Below, in pieces: positions 1-13,000 of a DNA stretch of 64,000 bases (its first letter is position 1; each line of letters begins with the position of its first letter). The stretch is from Callorhinus ursinus (Eukaryota; Chordata; Mammalia; Carnivora; Otariidae): assembly GCF_003265705.1 (NCBI RefSeq), contig NW_020312775.1, forward strand, positions 3,924,822 to 3,988,821, given 5' to 3'. Below the pieces are notes generated by a model. The model saw only the letters and a list, made by a program, of their open reading frames with translations, searched no databases and was not told the DNA's origin. Made by a program: the position numbers and the translations under genes.

Positions 1-1250
1 TACATAGTATCTGCTCTATGAAATTTAGGACTTGTTTCATGACCTACCTAGTGTGTAGTCAATTTTTGTAACTTTCCGTGTGTGTTTGAAAATAATGTGT
101 ATTATACAATTGCTGTGTCCATTAGATCAAGATTATTAATTATGCTGTCCAAATACTTACATATTTATTGATTTTCTTGTCAGCTTAAATATACTGGCTT
201 TCATTTGGTTTGTATTTGCCTGATACATGTTTTCTCATTTATTAATTTTGGTTTTCCTGTATCATTATGTTTTTCATATGTCTGTTTCATAACAAAAAGG
301 TGGAAGAGGGTGAAATGGAATATAGCTGCATTTTATTTTTGTATGCAGTCTGACAATCTTTGTCTTTTAACTAGATTTAATCCATTTAAATTTATAATGA
401 TCACAGGTATAATTAGAACTTATTGCTACCACCTTAATTGCTGGTTTCTATTTATCCTGCTTTTTCTATTTGTGTATTTTTCTTCTTTATTGTCTTAGTT
501 TGGATTGATTGGGATCTTTTGAGTCTCATTTCATATTTCCCCAAAATGTAAACATGCATCCTTAACAAAGCCTAAGGTTAATCAACTTCTTCACTCTCCT
601 CCAAACAATGCAAGGACTTTAGAATGTGTAACTCATATCACCTACAAAGTGATATGCTGTATTTCTAGATTTTAAATCTACTTTGATTTTGCTAATCCCA
701 TAAATTTGGCATTGTTACTAATGTTTATGCAGTTAATGGATGTTTGTTTAGATATGTGCACAAATTTACCAATCTTTTTATTATTTATTTATTATTTGTG
801 TGTATATATTTTATTTTATTAAGATTTTATTTATTTATTTGACAGAGAGAGAGAGCAAGCACATAAGCAGGGGTAGTGGTAGGCAGAGGGAGAAGGAGAA
901 GCAAGCTCCCCGCTGAGCAGGGACCCCTGATACAGGGTTTGACTCAAGGACCCTGGGATCATGACCTGACCCGAAGGCAGATGCTTCACCGACTGAGCCA
1001 CCCAGGTGCCCCTATATTTTAATTCAATTATAAGTGACATACAATATTATATTTGTTCTTGACTCACCATTCCTATTGGTATTTCAGTGTCTCTTTCTGG
1101 GATAATTTCCCTTTGTCCTGGAGTACAACAATCAAAAGCTCCTTTGGTAAAGGTCTATCACTGATATTGTGTCTCAGTTTTTGTTTTCTAAAAACAACCA
1201 TTTTGGTGGTCTCTTATTTCTTCCTCATGCTCTCTGTTTCATATCCCTTC
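1..1250 (-). mobile_element. Old L1 (LINE-1) fragment, interrupted by a SINE
   Basis: Read on the minus strand, this AT-rich stretch resembles the ORF1/ORF2 boundary and endonuclease start of an old mammalian L1 (L1M type). The segment near 340-400 reads like the 'LNVNGLNSPIKR' area at the start of the ORF2 endonuclease, and the stretch at 1095-1180 resembles the 3' part of ORF1. It is full of stops and indels and cannot code. The left end is cut by the window edge. A younger CAN-SINE at about 814-1012 splits it. Subfamily and exact right end are uncertain. Confidence 0.55.
814..1012 (-). mobile_element. CAN-SINE (tRNA-Lys-derived, carnivore)
   Basis: Reverse-oriented SINE: the A-rich tail reads as T-rich AAGATTTTATTTATTT on the left, followed by a purine-rich GAGAGAG tract, and the tRNA-like head ends in GAGCCACCCAGGTGCCCC on the right. 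Flanking TATATTTTA at 805-813 and 1013-1021 is a plausible TSD. It lies inside the older L1 and so is the later event. Confidence 0.93.
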
Positions 1251-1799
1251 CCCAAATAATAATTTTAAGTATTTTCTGGCCTACATTTGATAATTTCAGT
1301 AACTGCAGTCTGAATAAGGTTTTATTCTTCTGACTGTTGTTTTTCCTGAGCAGATTGATAGATAAAACAAATGAGTGGCCAAAAGAGATGACACATCACC
1401 TATATTACTGATAGGCATGAATTTTGGTCTGTTAACTGAGAGACATTGTTAATTCTGATTCTCAGAATTAGAGAGCATCACCCAGCCAGTCTCAGGACAT
1501 GCAGAACCAAAAGAGGACTTATGTGGTAGGAGGACGGCCCCTTGGAGAAGCAGAGCAAAACACCTTTCTGTGAGCAAGTCACTCCCAAAAGGAAGAGGGG
1601 AGCTGCTGAGCTAAGCATGGCTCAATATTTTCCTCAAATATTTCAATCACATAAGTTATTTCATTGACCCTAATCTCTAGTTGAGAATAAACATAAGAGA
1701 AGAAAGATATCAGGAGAGTAATACCAGTGAAAATCTTTTAACCTAGCAGTAAACATTGGGAATGAGGAAGACATGTTGACCCTAAAAGTGTTTTGTTTC
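1251..1799. other. No recognisable feature
   Basis: AT-rich sequence without a convincing ORF, repeat or RNA gene. The left part may continue the old L1 5' region, but I cannot support that. Confidence 0.4.
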
Positions 1800-2250
1800 T
1801 GTACTAGTTTGCTAGGGCTAACCTTAACAAAGTACTACAGACTGGCTGGTTTAAAGAACAGAAATCTATTTTTTCACAGTTCTGGATGTTGGATGTCCGA
1901 AATCAAGGTGTTAGCAGAGTTGGTTCTCTCTGAGGGCCTTGAGGGAAAATTTATCCCATGCCTGTTTCCTAGCTTCTGGTGGTTTGTTGTCAATCTTTGG
2001 CATTCCTTGTAGGTGGCACTGCCCTGTGTCTTCACATCAACTTTCTTTTGTATGCATTTTTTTCTTCACAAGGTTTCATTTTATAAGGACCTTGGTCATA
2101 TTGGATTAGGGCCCACCATACTTCAGTATGACCTCATGTTAACTAATTACATCTTCAATGACCATGTTTCCAAATAAGGTCACATTTTGAGGTATTGGGA
2201 GTTAGGACTTAAACATGAATTTTGCGGGAGGGCACAATTCAACCCATACA
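1800..2250 (-). repeat. ERVL/MaLR-type LTR relic (MLT-like)
   Basis: The segment opens with TGTACTAGTTTGCTAGGGCT and ends in CAATTCAACCCATACA. These are the reverse complements of the 3' and 5' ends of MaLR/ERVL-type solo LTRs. Interior landmarks include CACAGTTCTGGA near 1878, TTATAAGGACC near 2081 and CCAAATAAGGTCACATTTTG near 2170. It is a solo LTR with no internal coding sequence, and diverged enough to be ancient. The subfamily cannot be fixed by eye. Confidence 0.75.
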
Positions 2251-2937
2251 GTGTCCTTAAATGTTTTGCGGGTTTTGACTATAAGTGCTTCCTTGGAACT
2301 TCATTTGTGGAAAGCCTTAGTGAGCTGGTTGAAGAGGCATCTTTCCAGAGAGAGTTTAAGTTTGCCAAGTGCCTGGAATACATCCAACCTGAAATTATTA
2401 TGAAATAAATTCTCACCAAGAGATTTTTCAAACTGCATAGGTAGTATGAATTCAGACCCCAAACTTGCCCAAAGTCCAGCTTTTGTTTAAAAATTCTAAA
2501 GAAAGACTTTTTTTTTTTTTTTTTTTTCTTTTCAACCTTGTGCTGAGACTAAGATAAGCAAGCTTCTTTTCTGCCTTTTCTGTGTGTGTTTATCTCACCC
2601 TTACAATGTGAGGGTCTTGAACCTTACAATGACATCTAAGATTTTTGCCAGAGTATCCATATCCTACAGATTGCCCCTCCCTGCATGGGTATTAGGCTTT
2701 CTCTTCAAGCCTCTGGACCAACTGGACTTAAACATTGATGTTCAAGGTTATTAGGATTTATGGATATGTCCAGGTTAAAAGTTAGCTTTTGTATTTACTT
2801 AGATTTTTGCTTTATCTTTATTTTTGTTTTTAAGGGCTTATTTTCTTGCCAACAAAGATATGCAAATAGAAATAATTTATTAAATATATTTCATCAAATG
2901 TTTTCAGGTTTTTTGCACAAAAGAATTATTCACATTA

Positions 2938-3146
2938 GGGGCGCCTGGGTGGCTCAGTTGGTTAAGCGGCTGCCTTCGGCTCAGGTCATGATCCTGGAGT
3001 CCCGGGATCGAGTCCCACATCGGGCTCCCTGCTCAGCAGGGAGTCTGCTTCTCCCTCTGACCCTCTTCCCTCTCATGCTCTCTATCTCTCTCATTCTCTC
3101 TCTCTCAAATAAATAAATAAAAAAATCTTAAAAAAAAAAAAAAAAA
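2938..3146 (+). mobile_element. CAN-SINE, young copy
   Basis: It begins with the full head GGGGCGCCTGGGTGGCTCAG, runs through a CT-rich tract to AAATAAATAAATAA and a long poly(A). The TSD AAAAGAATTATTCACATTA matches perfectly at 2919-2937 and 3147-3165. The intact long tail and perfect TSD suggest a fairly recent insertion. Confidence 0.97.
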
Positions 3147-3237
3147 AAAAGAATTATTCACATTATATAGCCTGTTTTACTACCCAAAAGAGGTGTCTAG
3201 GTGGGATCTTTACAGAAAGAGTTGCATCCAAAAATAA

Positions 3238-3455
3238 ATAGCTAATATTTATGGAATACTTATTGTACACATGCTAATATTATACTAAGTGCTTCACATG
3301 AATCACCTCATTTAATCTTCACAAAAACCATATGAGTTAAGTACTCAGTTTTCAAATGCAAAAATTTAGTTTTAGAACAGAAAACATACTTCCCCAAAAC
3401 CACAGAGCTAGAATTTGATGGAGATGAAATTCAAGTTCATCTCTGTTGGATGCCA
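3238..3455 (-). repeat. MIR SINE relic
   Basis: Plus-strand order 'gctaatatttatggaatact ... ctcatttaatcttcacaaaa ... ccacagagctag' is the reverse complement of a mammalian-wide MIR. It is heavily diverged. Confidence 0.7.
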
Positions 3456-3574
3456 AGGTTAGTAGTCATAAACTATCATATACTACTTCACAAGCTAAAA
3501 TGTTATTGAAACAAATATGCTTTGATTATGTACATGGATTTAATTTAAAAAAAAACTGTGATAGCAGATATAGT

Positions 3575-3655
3575 TATTGTTTTATTCATTGTTGCATCCC
3601 TAGTGCCTATCATGGTGTCTAGACCATAATATGAGTTTAATAAATGTGTTTAGCA
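3575..3655 (+). repeat. L2 3'-end relic
   Basis: Short match to the LINE-2 3' end: 'gcatccctagtgcctatcatggtg ... taataaatgtg' follows the usual order 'cccagtgcctggcacatagtaggcactcaataaatg'. Confidence 0.5.
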
Positions 3656-3999
3656 AATTAAAAAATAAAGGCATATAGGGATTTTATTCATACGTGTGTA
3701 GATGTTGAATCAGAATACCTGCTTGTAGTGGACTGACATTTGATTATACCAAGGCTTTGAGCAGATTTCTGGGACTCAGTGTTTCTAATGTTTTCATTTC
3801 AAATTGTCTGGTCTTCAGTAACTAAAATTATCCCAGCTCTGGAACATATAACATACCTGTAGATCTGAACACATTTTGTTTTCAGTTCATATGTTCATGG
3901 ATTGGAAACCAGTGACTTTTCACCTTTTTGTTCTTCTTTTATACTATTTAGATGGAATCCTAATCACTGTTAAATTTTGATTTTATACTACTTTCACTA

Positions 4000-4145
4000 A
4001 CAATAATAAGTATTGCATATCTATTTTTATACATATTTCTCAAAGCAATTCTGCAAGTTATTATTGTTGTCTCCATTTAACAAATGAAGAACACAGGAGG
4101 ATCGCATAGTTAATTAGCAGAACAGCAATTCATGACACCACCTGT
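4000..4145 (-). repeat. MIR-like relic
   Basis: 'tctccatttaacaaatgaag' followed by 'tagttaattagcagaacagc' keeps the order of a reverse MIR core. Weak match. Confidence 0.4.
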
Positions 4146-4159
4146 AACCACAAAATTCT

Positions 4160-4530
4160 CTATGCTTCACCTTCTCCAGATTATTCACCATGTCCCCAAA
4201 ATCCACCATGCACTTTTAGACCTCTAGGCCTTTTCTTATACTGTTTTCTCTTCCTGAAGGCCCTTATTCCCTTATAGGGTTAGTGTACTTTTACACATCC
4301 TTCAAGGTTCAACCCAAATATCATCTCCTTGATGAAACATCCATGAACCCCTCCTGGTTTTCCTGCCTATTTGCTTCCTAGCATGTGTATGTTACTAGTC
4401 ATACTGTTCTTTAATGAATCACGTATCTATCTCCTCTTGTGTAGCTGTCATCCAGGGAGACAATAATATTTTCCTCACTGTATCTCCAGCAGCTAACATG
4501 GCACCAAGTACATATGGCATGAATGAATCA
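4160..4530 (+). repeat. L2 relic
   Basis: Contains 'ttcaaggttcaacccaaatatcatctcct', 'tgtagctgtcatccagggagacaata' and 'tatctccagcagctaacatggcacc' in the order seen in LINE-2 3' regions. No coding potential remains. Confidence 0.65.
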
Positions 4531-4699
4531 GTGACTAGATTTATTGGAACTAGTTAAAATTCATCTGGAAAAACTTCCTGCTAATAATCCTCACATGGCT
4601 TCTACCTTTCATGCTGAACAAGTTCTTTCTTCTTTTATTAAATCCTCTCCTTATTCTTTGAGACTGTCTTCAGAAAATGATCATAGGTATAATGAAAAT

Positions 4700-4920
4700 A
4701 ATAATAATAATACTTTAAACTTGCATGGAGATTTACAGTTACCAAAGCACTTTTCATTACACTCTGTTTTCTCATCAGCCCTCTGAGTTAGCCTGAGCAG
4801 GTGGTTTAGTCCTGTCTTACAGATGAAGAAACTGAGAGCCAGATCACATGCTCAGGAAATGTTTAAGCCAGGAGTTGGGCTCTTGTTTTCTCCCACCTAG
4901 CCCAGAGCTTTTTGCTCTCT
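4700..4920 (-). repeat. MIR relic
   Basis: 'cttacagatgaagaaactgagagcc' and the flanking order match a reverse MIR. Confidence 0.65.
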
Positions 4921-6319
4921 TCTTGTGGTTAAAACTATTGTTGGAAGAGGGAAGCTTCAGTAATTTCAAACGTGTTCGGGTTAAATAAATGATCAGTGGA
5001 TGATGTGATTCTCCAATTTGAGTATAAACCTAGGAAACCTTGTTTAAATCATAAATTGTCGGGTTTCATCTTCAAATATTCTGATTTAGAAGGTCTAGGG
5101 TGGGGACTAAAAATGAACAAATATCTAAGGTGATTCTGCTGCAGATATTTCTTAGGCCACAGTTTGTGCAACACTGGATAAAGGTTGCATTAAATGTGTT
5201 GTTTTATGGTATTTTCACAGCAAAATGTGGTTTCATGCGTGGAATCTGTATCTGTTAAGAGGAGAATAAGGATTGTACGGGGGTGTGGGAGGGTACGATG
5301 ATGGTCACAATGGAAAAGCCAACTGGCTGAGGGAGAGAAGGAAAAGCCAGGGTACACATGATGCTTGAATTGCCCTGTTAGTCTTTTTTTATAAGGTATA
5401 GAAAGAAAATCAGGGAACATGTGCTGTTGAGTTTGTAATATTTGCTGCAAGTTTCCAAGGCATTTTGTATTGGAAAAAGAATTATGTTGATTCAATCCCA
5501 TATCTAGCATTGCCATTTGTTCTTTTCCTTCCACAGAAGGTGTTACTTTCTATTTTTTCCCTTTCTGCTCTCTAAACTAGGTAACCATTTGGTTGTTTTT
5601 AATTGTCACATTTGTTCTCATAACAACATGTTAAATGTAACTTGAGCAAAAGCCAAACCTGAAAATTCATTTTTCCCTCTTTCTGAAAATCCACACTGAA
5701 GTTAGACTGAAGTTAGAGATTGCTGTTTCTTTCTGAGTTTGGGCTCCTCATTACATTTCTAAAGTTTTCAATTTACTACTGCCCAGGAATAGGAGAGAAT
5801 CTGGATTTACTTTCAGCTACTCATCATATTCTGAATATTTTGAGATAAACAATGCAGATGGATATTGAAAATGTACTATTTCAGACATCAAAATTTACCT
5901 GTGAAGTAATATTTATCCTGCATATCCTGTTTTCTTATTGACTTTCATGTAAAATTGACATCTTCAAAATAAGATTTTGCTTCTAGGCCCTGATAAAATC
6001 ATGAGAAAAAAAACAACAAACCCTTTAAGATCACATTTAAAAGAGAACATATTTGCTAAGTTAATAGCAGTTAAAATAAGTCACAAAATATAGTATAAAG
6101 CAGCTGAGTTATTTTTTGCTTTCATACAATAAACCTAAAGCTCTAAAGGGAAAATAAATAACTAAGAGTTAAACAGTACATAACTCATTGATCCAGAATG
6201 TCAAGAGTTTATATCAACCCTCCATTCTCACTCATACTCTGTAACAGAAGAATAGTCTTTGGGGTGATCAAACAAGTGGGAGCTGAGAGGGCAGGTGGAC
6301 AATTATTTCAAGCCTATTT
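4921..6319. other. No recognisable feature
   Basis: Unique-looking AT-rich sequence. The 114-codon minus-strand reading frame at 5190-5534 has no domain, signal peptide or family resemblance and is most likely chance. Confidence 0.5.
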
Positions 6320-6440
6320 TTATTTCATTCCAATAAAGCTTTGTAAGATTATGTCCAATTTACAAATCAGGAAACGAGTCTCAGATATTAAGCAACTTGT
6401 TTAGAGTTACATATCTAGTAAGTGACAGGTTAAACCTAGT
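6320..6440 (-). repeat. MIR relic
   Basis: 'atgtccaatttacaaatcaggaaacgag ... aagcaacttgtttagagttacatatctagtaagtgac' matches the reverse MIR core. Confidence 0.6.
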
Positions 6441-7229
6441 TGTATTTTAATTTCAAAGTTTATGCATTTTAGTGAGATTAACATGTTCCCAAGTTTTTTA
6501 GGTGGGATAATTCATTTTTCCCCTAAATGATAATTATTTTATTATAAAATAAAAAGAAAGAGGGTTTAGAATGATAACCTATTATATCTTCCTATTTTCC
6601 AGTCTAACTCTGAAACATTATACCTTGTACAGAAAGGGTATACATTCAGTTTCAAACATGGAAAGAATATTTAAAATAGCTGGCACTTACAGCTTTTAGA
6701 TAATATAGTTTGAGTTACTATGCACTAGAAAATGAAAATCTAACTTGTAAAAACCATATTCATTATGTATCAGCATAATGTGGAAAGGCAAAACTAAATT
6801 AAAAAATGGAGGAAAAATATATTTCTGGTAAAAGCCTATAGACTATAATTTTTAACCTTTTGGAAAGAATATGTTTGGACAATCATCAACATGTAGATCA
6901 TATTTAAAGCCATGAAACAGGATAAATCACCTCAGGAGAAAGTGGTGATAGAGAAGTTGACAGAAGATAAAGGCCTGAAGCACAAACACATAACTCATTT
7001 TAAAGCTCTGAATTTCTCAGACTGCTTTCCCAACATACACAGACACACACACAATAGTTGTAGTTGTACTTTTAGTGTCTAGTTGAACTTTAGACATTGT
7101 GTATACTTAAATATGTAACATTACTGGCAAGAGTGAGGCTACTGATAGGCCCCAGGTCTTGAGAAGGGCTGTTTAGAGTCATTAAAGGTCACACAGAACC
7201 AAAGCACCACTTGGTTGAAACAACATGGA
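6441..7229. other. No recognisable feature
   Basis: AT-rich unique sequence with a short CA-rich run near 7037-7052. No gene-like signal. Confidence 0.45.
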
Positions 7230-7450
7230 GGCATGGTAGTCAAAGGCTTTGACTTTGGCACCAAGTTATCTGAGTTTGAATCCCAAATCCATTATACTTA
7301 TCAATTGTCCTTGGGCAAATTCCTTAATTTCTTTGTCCCTTGGTTTCCTTGTTTATATAATAATATTGTCTACTTTCTCAAGTTTTCATGAAGATTAAAG
7401 AGCTAAAATATGTAAAACATATGGGAGCTCAATAAATTTTCACAATTATT
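7230..7450 (+). repeat. MIR, near full length
   Basis: Sense MIR: 'gcatggtagtcaaaggctttgactttggca' (tRNA-like head), 'gagtttgaatcccaaatcc' (B-box-like), 'ccttgggcaaattccttaat', 'tggtttccttgtttatataa' and a terminal 'gctcaataaattttca'. Good order over about 220 bp. Confidence 0.8.
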
Positions 7451-7975
7451 ATCAAGAATTGTGTAACTCTGAAAGGATCCTAGAAGCTTTCTTTTCTAAG
7501 CATGCCACCCCATAAATCCTTTCTAGGAGCTCACCACATCACATCTATATTTGCAAGCTCTCAGTGTTCTCACATTCACATTCTACACGGAAGCCAAACC
7601 TGCCTCCTTGGCACTTCTACACTTTGGTCCTATTTTTGCACTCCAGAGAGCAGCAAAATAAACTTCCTCTTCTAAGTGATGAGTCTTTAAACCTTTGAGG
7701 CAGCTCCCATGTGTTCTTGTGTCTTTTCTTCACTGGACAAATTGTACACTGCTTCTTCAACTGTTCTGTATATAAATGAATTCCAGAACTCTCACACTCC
7801 TGGACTTTCTCATTTGTAGATACTGCTATTTGCAAAGTTCCTTTAAAATGTGCCCACGAAATGTGTATATCAAGACACACAAGCAAATGTAATAGTGCAA
7901 ATGTTAAGCCACATCTGGTTGAAGATGAGAGGGATGAAACAAAACAATGAGCTCATTAGGTATTTGTGAGGTTTT
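7451..7975. other. No recognisable feature
   Basis: Mixed sequence between a MIR and a SINE. The 89-codon minus-strand frame at 7617-7886 shows no family resemblance. Confidence 0.4.
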
Positions 7976-7988
7976 CAGGCTTGACAAC

Positions 7989-8183
7989 ATTTTTTAAAGA
8001 TTTTATTTATTTATTTGACAGAGAGAGACACAATGAGAGAGGGAACACAAGCAGGGGGAGTGGGAGAGGGAAAAGCAGGCTTCCCGTGGAGCAGGGAGCC
8101 CGATGTGGGGCTCGATTCCAAGACCCTGGGATCATGACCCGAGCTGAAGGCAAATGCTTAACAACTGAACCACCCAGGTGCCC
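7989..8183 (-). mobile_element. CAN-SINE
   Basis: Reverse SINE from 'aaagattttatttatttatt' to 'ccacccaggtgccc'. The imperfect 13-bp TSD CAGGCTTGACAAC at 7976-7988 and CAGGCTCGAGAAC at 8184-8196 (11 of 13 match) points to a moderately old insertion. Confidence 0.93.
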
Positions 8184-8221
8184 CAGGCTCGAGAACTTTA
8201 AAAGGAATAAAAGAAAACTAG

Positions 8222-8629
8222 TGGTGGGTGGTAGGAAGGATGGGGTGGCTGTGTGATAGACATTGGGGAGTGTATGTGCTATGGTGAGCGCTGTGAATTA
8301 TGTAAGACTGTTGAATCACAGACCTGTACCTCTGAAACAAATAATACATTATATGTTAAAAAAAAGAAGATAGTAGGAAGGGAAAAATGAAGGGGGGGAA
8401 ATTGGAGGGGGAGACGAACCATGAGAGACTATGGACTCTGAGAAACAAACTGAGGATTCTAGAGGGGAGGAGGGAGGGGGATGGGTTAGCCTGGTGATGG
8501 GTATTATGGAGGGCATGTATTACGAGGAGCACTGGGTGTTATATGCAAACAATGAATCATAGAACACTACATCAAAAACTAATGATATAATGTATGGTTT
8601 AATTTTAATAAAATTAAAAAAATTAAAAA
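8222..8629 (+). mobile_element. L1 3'-UTR fragment, 5' truncated
   Basis: Sense 3' UTR of a carnivore L1: 'gatggggtggctgtgtgatag', 'gaaacaaactgaggattcta', 'aacaatgaatcatagaacac' and an A-rich tail. The same order appears in the long L1 at 26278-26690. The TSD AAGAAAACTAG at 8211-8221 and 8630-8640 is exact. No ORF is retained. Confidence 0.9.
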
Positions 8630-8640
8630 AAGAAAACTAG

Positions 8641-9085
8641 CTTAACTATTCTTCTAAGTGCAAAGCTAAAGTAACTTCCTTAAAGTGTTTTCTAACTTGA
8701 GCAGAATTCATCTGGCCTTTGATGATAGACATACCTGTTTATAAATGAATGATATCAACATGTGGATCATAACATATATACGATTTTTTTTTCAATTTTG
8801 GAGTGATTTTTCATTAAAGATATCCTAGCTGGACACTTTTGGAGATTCATAATCCATTATTAATCTTGTGCATTTCTATAGTGCTCGTTGCCATAGTAAT
8901 CCACTCAATCTGAGATATGAGATAATAAACAAATAAGCTTGGAAGACCACTATAGTAGCAGATACCTTGAATCCTGATTACTGTACTGTGATGATTATGA
9001 AGGTTGATGAGGTTCTATTGAAACAAATGATGAATCAATATTATATAGGCCTTGGAATAATGTACTATATAAGGAAAAACTGCTG
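8641..9085. other. No recognisable feature
   Basis: AT-rich sequence with no clear repeat or coding signal. Confidence 0.4.
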
Positions 9086-9089
9086 AACT

Positions 9090-9230
9090 GCATATGAAAA
9101 ACTGGGGTTTAATTATTGGCTCCATCCTTCACTAGCTGTGCAAACTTGCCAGATTATTCAAACTGAGATTTGTTCTTATATTTGAAAATCTGAGATAATA
9201 TCTGATGCACATCTAGTATCTTTGTGAAAA
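9090..9230 (+). repeat. MIR-like relic
   Basis: 'cactagctgtgcaaacttgccagattattcaaact' and 'tgaaaatctgagataatatctg' resemble the MIR core in sense. Weak. Confidence 0.45.
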
Positions 9231-9695
9231 ACAAATGAGAGGGTTCTAGAAACTGTGTTGTATGGCTGGGCAAAGGTGAGGTAGTATTCTAAAATAAACT
9301 TATTTGCATTTTTGTGCTTCAATTTAAGAACATTTGTGTATAAAATAAGACAAAAAAATTGGCCTAAGTTTCCAAAATTTATACATCATGGTATGATTAT
9401 CACTCTTAAACTGTATTCTCCTGAGATAAATAACAAATTCTCCTTGTAGAGTCAACTTAGTTTTATGGAAACTTCAATTTAAGTGCTGGCTCCTCTATTT
9501 ATTATCTGGAGATACTTCTTGGGCTTTTCAGTAAAACAAAGAATTGTCAACTATTATTTGTTGCAACAAATAATTTCTGAAGTTTCTTACCATTCTTACA
9601 GTGCTGGTAGAGACAACTGGAATGTATAAGCAAATAGGCAAACTCATCTGGAAAAAGACATGTGACATCAATCTTGTTTCCATTGCTCACGTATA
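9231..9695. other. No recognisable feature
   Basis: AT-rich sequence up to the left TSD of the large L1. Confidence 0.4.
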
Positions 9696-10036
9696 AGGTT
9701 TAAGTCTTTTATTTTTTTGTTTTTTCACAGTATATATAGTATTTTTTATAATTTAAATTCAATTAATTAACATATAATGTATAATTAGTTTCAGGGGTAC
9801 AAGTCTGTGATTCATCAGTCTTATATAATACCCAGTGCTCATTACAACACATACTCTCCCCAATGTCCATCATCCAGTTACCCCATCCCTCCACCCTCCT
9901 TTCCCTCTAGCAACCCTCAGTTTGTTTCCTAAGATTAAGAGTCTCTTATGCTTTGTCTCTCTCTCCGATTTTGTTTTGTTTCATTTTTTTCCTTCTTTTC
10001 CCTTATGATCCTCTACCTTCTTTCTTAAATTCCACA

Positions 10037-13000
10037 TCAGTGAAATTATATGATAATTGTCTTTCTCTGACTGACTTATGTCACTTCGCATATTACCCAC
10101 TAGTTCCATCCACAACCTTGCAAATGGCAAGATTTCATTTTTTGATGGTTGTGCAATATTCCATTGTATATATATATCACATCTTCTTTATCCATGCATT
10201 TGTCATTGGACATCTAGGCTCTCTCCATAGTTTGGCTATTGTGGACATTGCTGCTATAAACATTAGGGTGCAGATACCCCTTCAGATCACTACATTTGTA
10301 TCTTTGGTATAATACGCAGTAGTGAAATGGCTGGGTTGTAGGGTAGCTCTATTTTTAACTTTTTGAGGAACCACCATACTATTGTCCAGAGTGGCTGCAC
10401 CAGCTTGCATTCCGACCACAGTGTAGGGTTCTACTTTCTCTGCATCCTCACCAACATCTGTCATTTCCTGACTTGCTATTTTAGCCATTCTGGCTGGTGT
10501 GAGGAGATATCTCATTGTGGTTTTGATTTGCATTTCCCTGATGCCGAGTGATGTTGAGCACTTTTTCATGTGTCTGTTGGCCATTTAGATGTCTTCTTTG
10601 CAGAAACGTCTGTTCGTGTCCTCTGGTCATTTCTTGATTGGATTATTTGTTCTTTGGGTGTTGAGTTTGATAAGTTCTTTATAGATTTTGGATACTAGCC
10701 CTTTATCTGATATGTCATTTGCAAATATCTTCCCCCATTCTGTCAGTTGTCTTTTGGTTTTGTGGACTGTTTCTTTTGCTGTGCAAAAGCTTTTTATCTT
10801 GAAGTCCCAATAGTTCATTTTTGCCCTTGCTTCCCTTGCCTTTGGTGATGTGTCTAGGAAGAAATTGCTGCGGCTCAGGTTGAAGAAGTTGCTGCCTGTG
10901 TTCTCCTCAAGGATTTTGATGGATTCTTGTCACACATTTAGGTCTTTCAACCATTTTGAGTCTATTTTTGTGTGTGGTGTAAGGAAATGGTCCAGTTTCA
11001 TTCTTCTGCATGTGGCTGTCCAATTTTCCCAACACCACTTGTTGAAGAGACTTTTTTCCATTGGATATTCCTTCTTCCTTCATTGAAGATTACTTGACTG
11101 TATAGTTAAGGGTCCATTTCTGGGTTCTTTATTCTCTTCCATGGATCTATATGTCAGTTTTCATGCCAGTACCATACTGTCTTGATGATTACAGCTTTGC
11201 AATAGAGCTTGAAGTCCGGAATTGTGATGACAACAGCTTTGTTTTTCTTTTTCAACGTTCCTCTGGCTATTCGGGGTCTTTTCTGGTTCCATACAAATTT
11301 TAGAGTTATTTGTTCCATTTCTTTGAAAAAAGTGGATGATATTTTGATAGAGATTGCATTGAATGTGTAGATTGCTCTGGGTAGCATTGACATCTTCACA
11401 ATATTTGTTCTTCCAATCCATGAGCATGGAACATTTTTTCATTTCTTTGTGTCTTCCTCAATTACTTTCATGAGTATTCTATAGTTTTCTGAGTACAGAT
11501 TCTTTGCCTCTTTGGTTTGATTTATCCCTAGGTATCTTATGGTTTTGGGTGCAATTGTAAATGGAATTGACTCCTTAATTTCTCTTTCTTCTGTCTCATT
11601 GTTGGTGTATAGAAATGCAACTGATTTCTGTGCATTGATTTTGTATCCTGCCACTTTACTGAATTCCTGTATGAATTCTAGCAATTTTGGGGTGGAGTCT
11701 TTTGGGTTTTCCACATAGAATATCATATCATCTGCAAAGAGTGAGAGTTTCACTTCTTCCTGGCCAATTTGGATGCCTTTTACTTCTTTTTGTTGTTTGA
11801 TTGCTGAGGCTAAGACTTCTAGTACTATGTTGAAGAGCAGTGGTGATAGTAAATCTATCTGTGCTCCTGACCTTAGGGGAAAAGCTCTCAGTTTTTCCCC
11901 ATTGAGAATGATATTTGCTGTGGGTTTTTCATAGATGGCTTTTATGATATTGAGGTTTGTACCTTCTATCCCTACACTGTGAAGAGTTTTAATCAAGAAA
12001 GGATGTTGTACTTTGTTAAAGGCTTTTTCTGCATCAATAGAGAGGATCATCTGGTTCTTGTCTCTTCTTTTGTTAACATGATCTATCATGTTGATTTGTG
12101 GATGTTGAGCCAACCCTGTAACCCAAGAATAAATCCCACTTGGTCATGGTGAATAATCTTTATAAAGTATTGTTGGATCCTTTTGGCTAGTATTTTGGTG
12201 AGAATTTTTGCATCCATGTTCATTAGTCTCTAATTCTCCTTTCTGGTGGTGTCTTTGCCTGGTTTGGGGATCAAGGTAATGCTGGTCTCATGAAAAGAGT
12301 TTGGAAGTTTTCCTTCCATTTCTAGTTTTTGAAAGAGCTTCAGAAGAATATGTAATAATTCTTCTTTAAATGTTTGGTAGAATTCCACTGGGAAGCCATC
12401 TGGCCCTGGGCTCTTGTTTGTTGGGAGATTTTTGGTCACTGCTTCAATTTCCTTACTGGTTATGTGTCTGTTCAGGTTTTCTATTTCTTCCAGATTGTCT
12501 AATTTGTCAGCATATAGTTGCTCATAATATGTTCTTAAAATTGTTTCTATTCAGTGTTGGTCGTGATCTCTACTCTTTCATTCATGATTTTATTCACTTG
12601 GGTCATTTTTCTTTTTGATAAGTCTGGTCAGTGGTTTATCAATCTTATTAATTCTTTTAAAGAATGAACTTAGAGTTTCATTGATCTGTTCTAGTGTTCT
12701 TTTGGTTTCTATTTCATTGATTTCTGCTCTGATTTTTATTATTTCTCTTCTCCTGCTGGGTTTAGGCTTTATTTGCTCTTATTTCTCCAGCAACTTTAGG
12801 TGTAAGGTTAGGTTGTGTATTTGAGACCATACTTGTTTTTTGAGAAAGTCTTGTAGTGTGGTACACTTCCCTCTTAGGACTGCCTTTGCTTCATCCCAAA
12901 GATTTTGAACAGTTGTGTTTTCATTTTCATTTTTTCCATTAATTTTTAAAATTATACATTAATTTCCTGGTTGACCCATTCATTCTTTAGTAGGATGCTC

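Noticed and set aside
2938..2975. tRNA-like head that might be called a tRNA gene
   Set aside because: It is the tRNA-Lys-derived head of a CAN-SINE, repeated many times with SINE body and poly(A). No cloverleaf gene is separate from it.
5190..5534. 114-codon minus-strand open frame
   Set aside because: No domain, no family resemblance, no splice or promoter context, and a length that is expected by chance in 64 kb.
11439..12113. 224-codon frame with a FADD motif that could look like a reverse-transcriptase gene or retron
   Set aside because: It is the RT part of ORF2 in a decayed mammalian L1, with L1 endonuclease and ORF1 in the expected places upstream.
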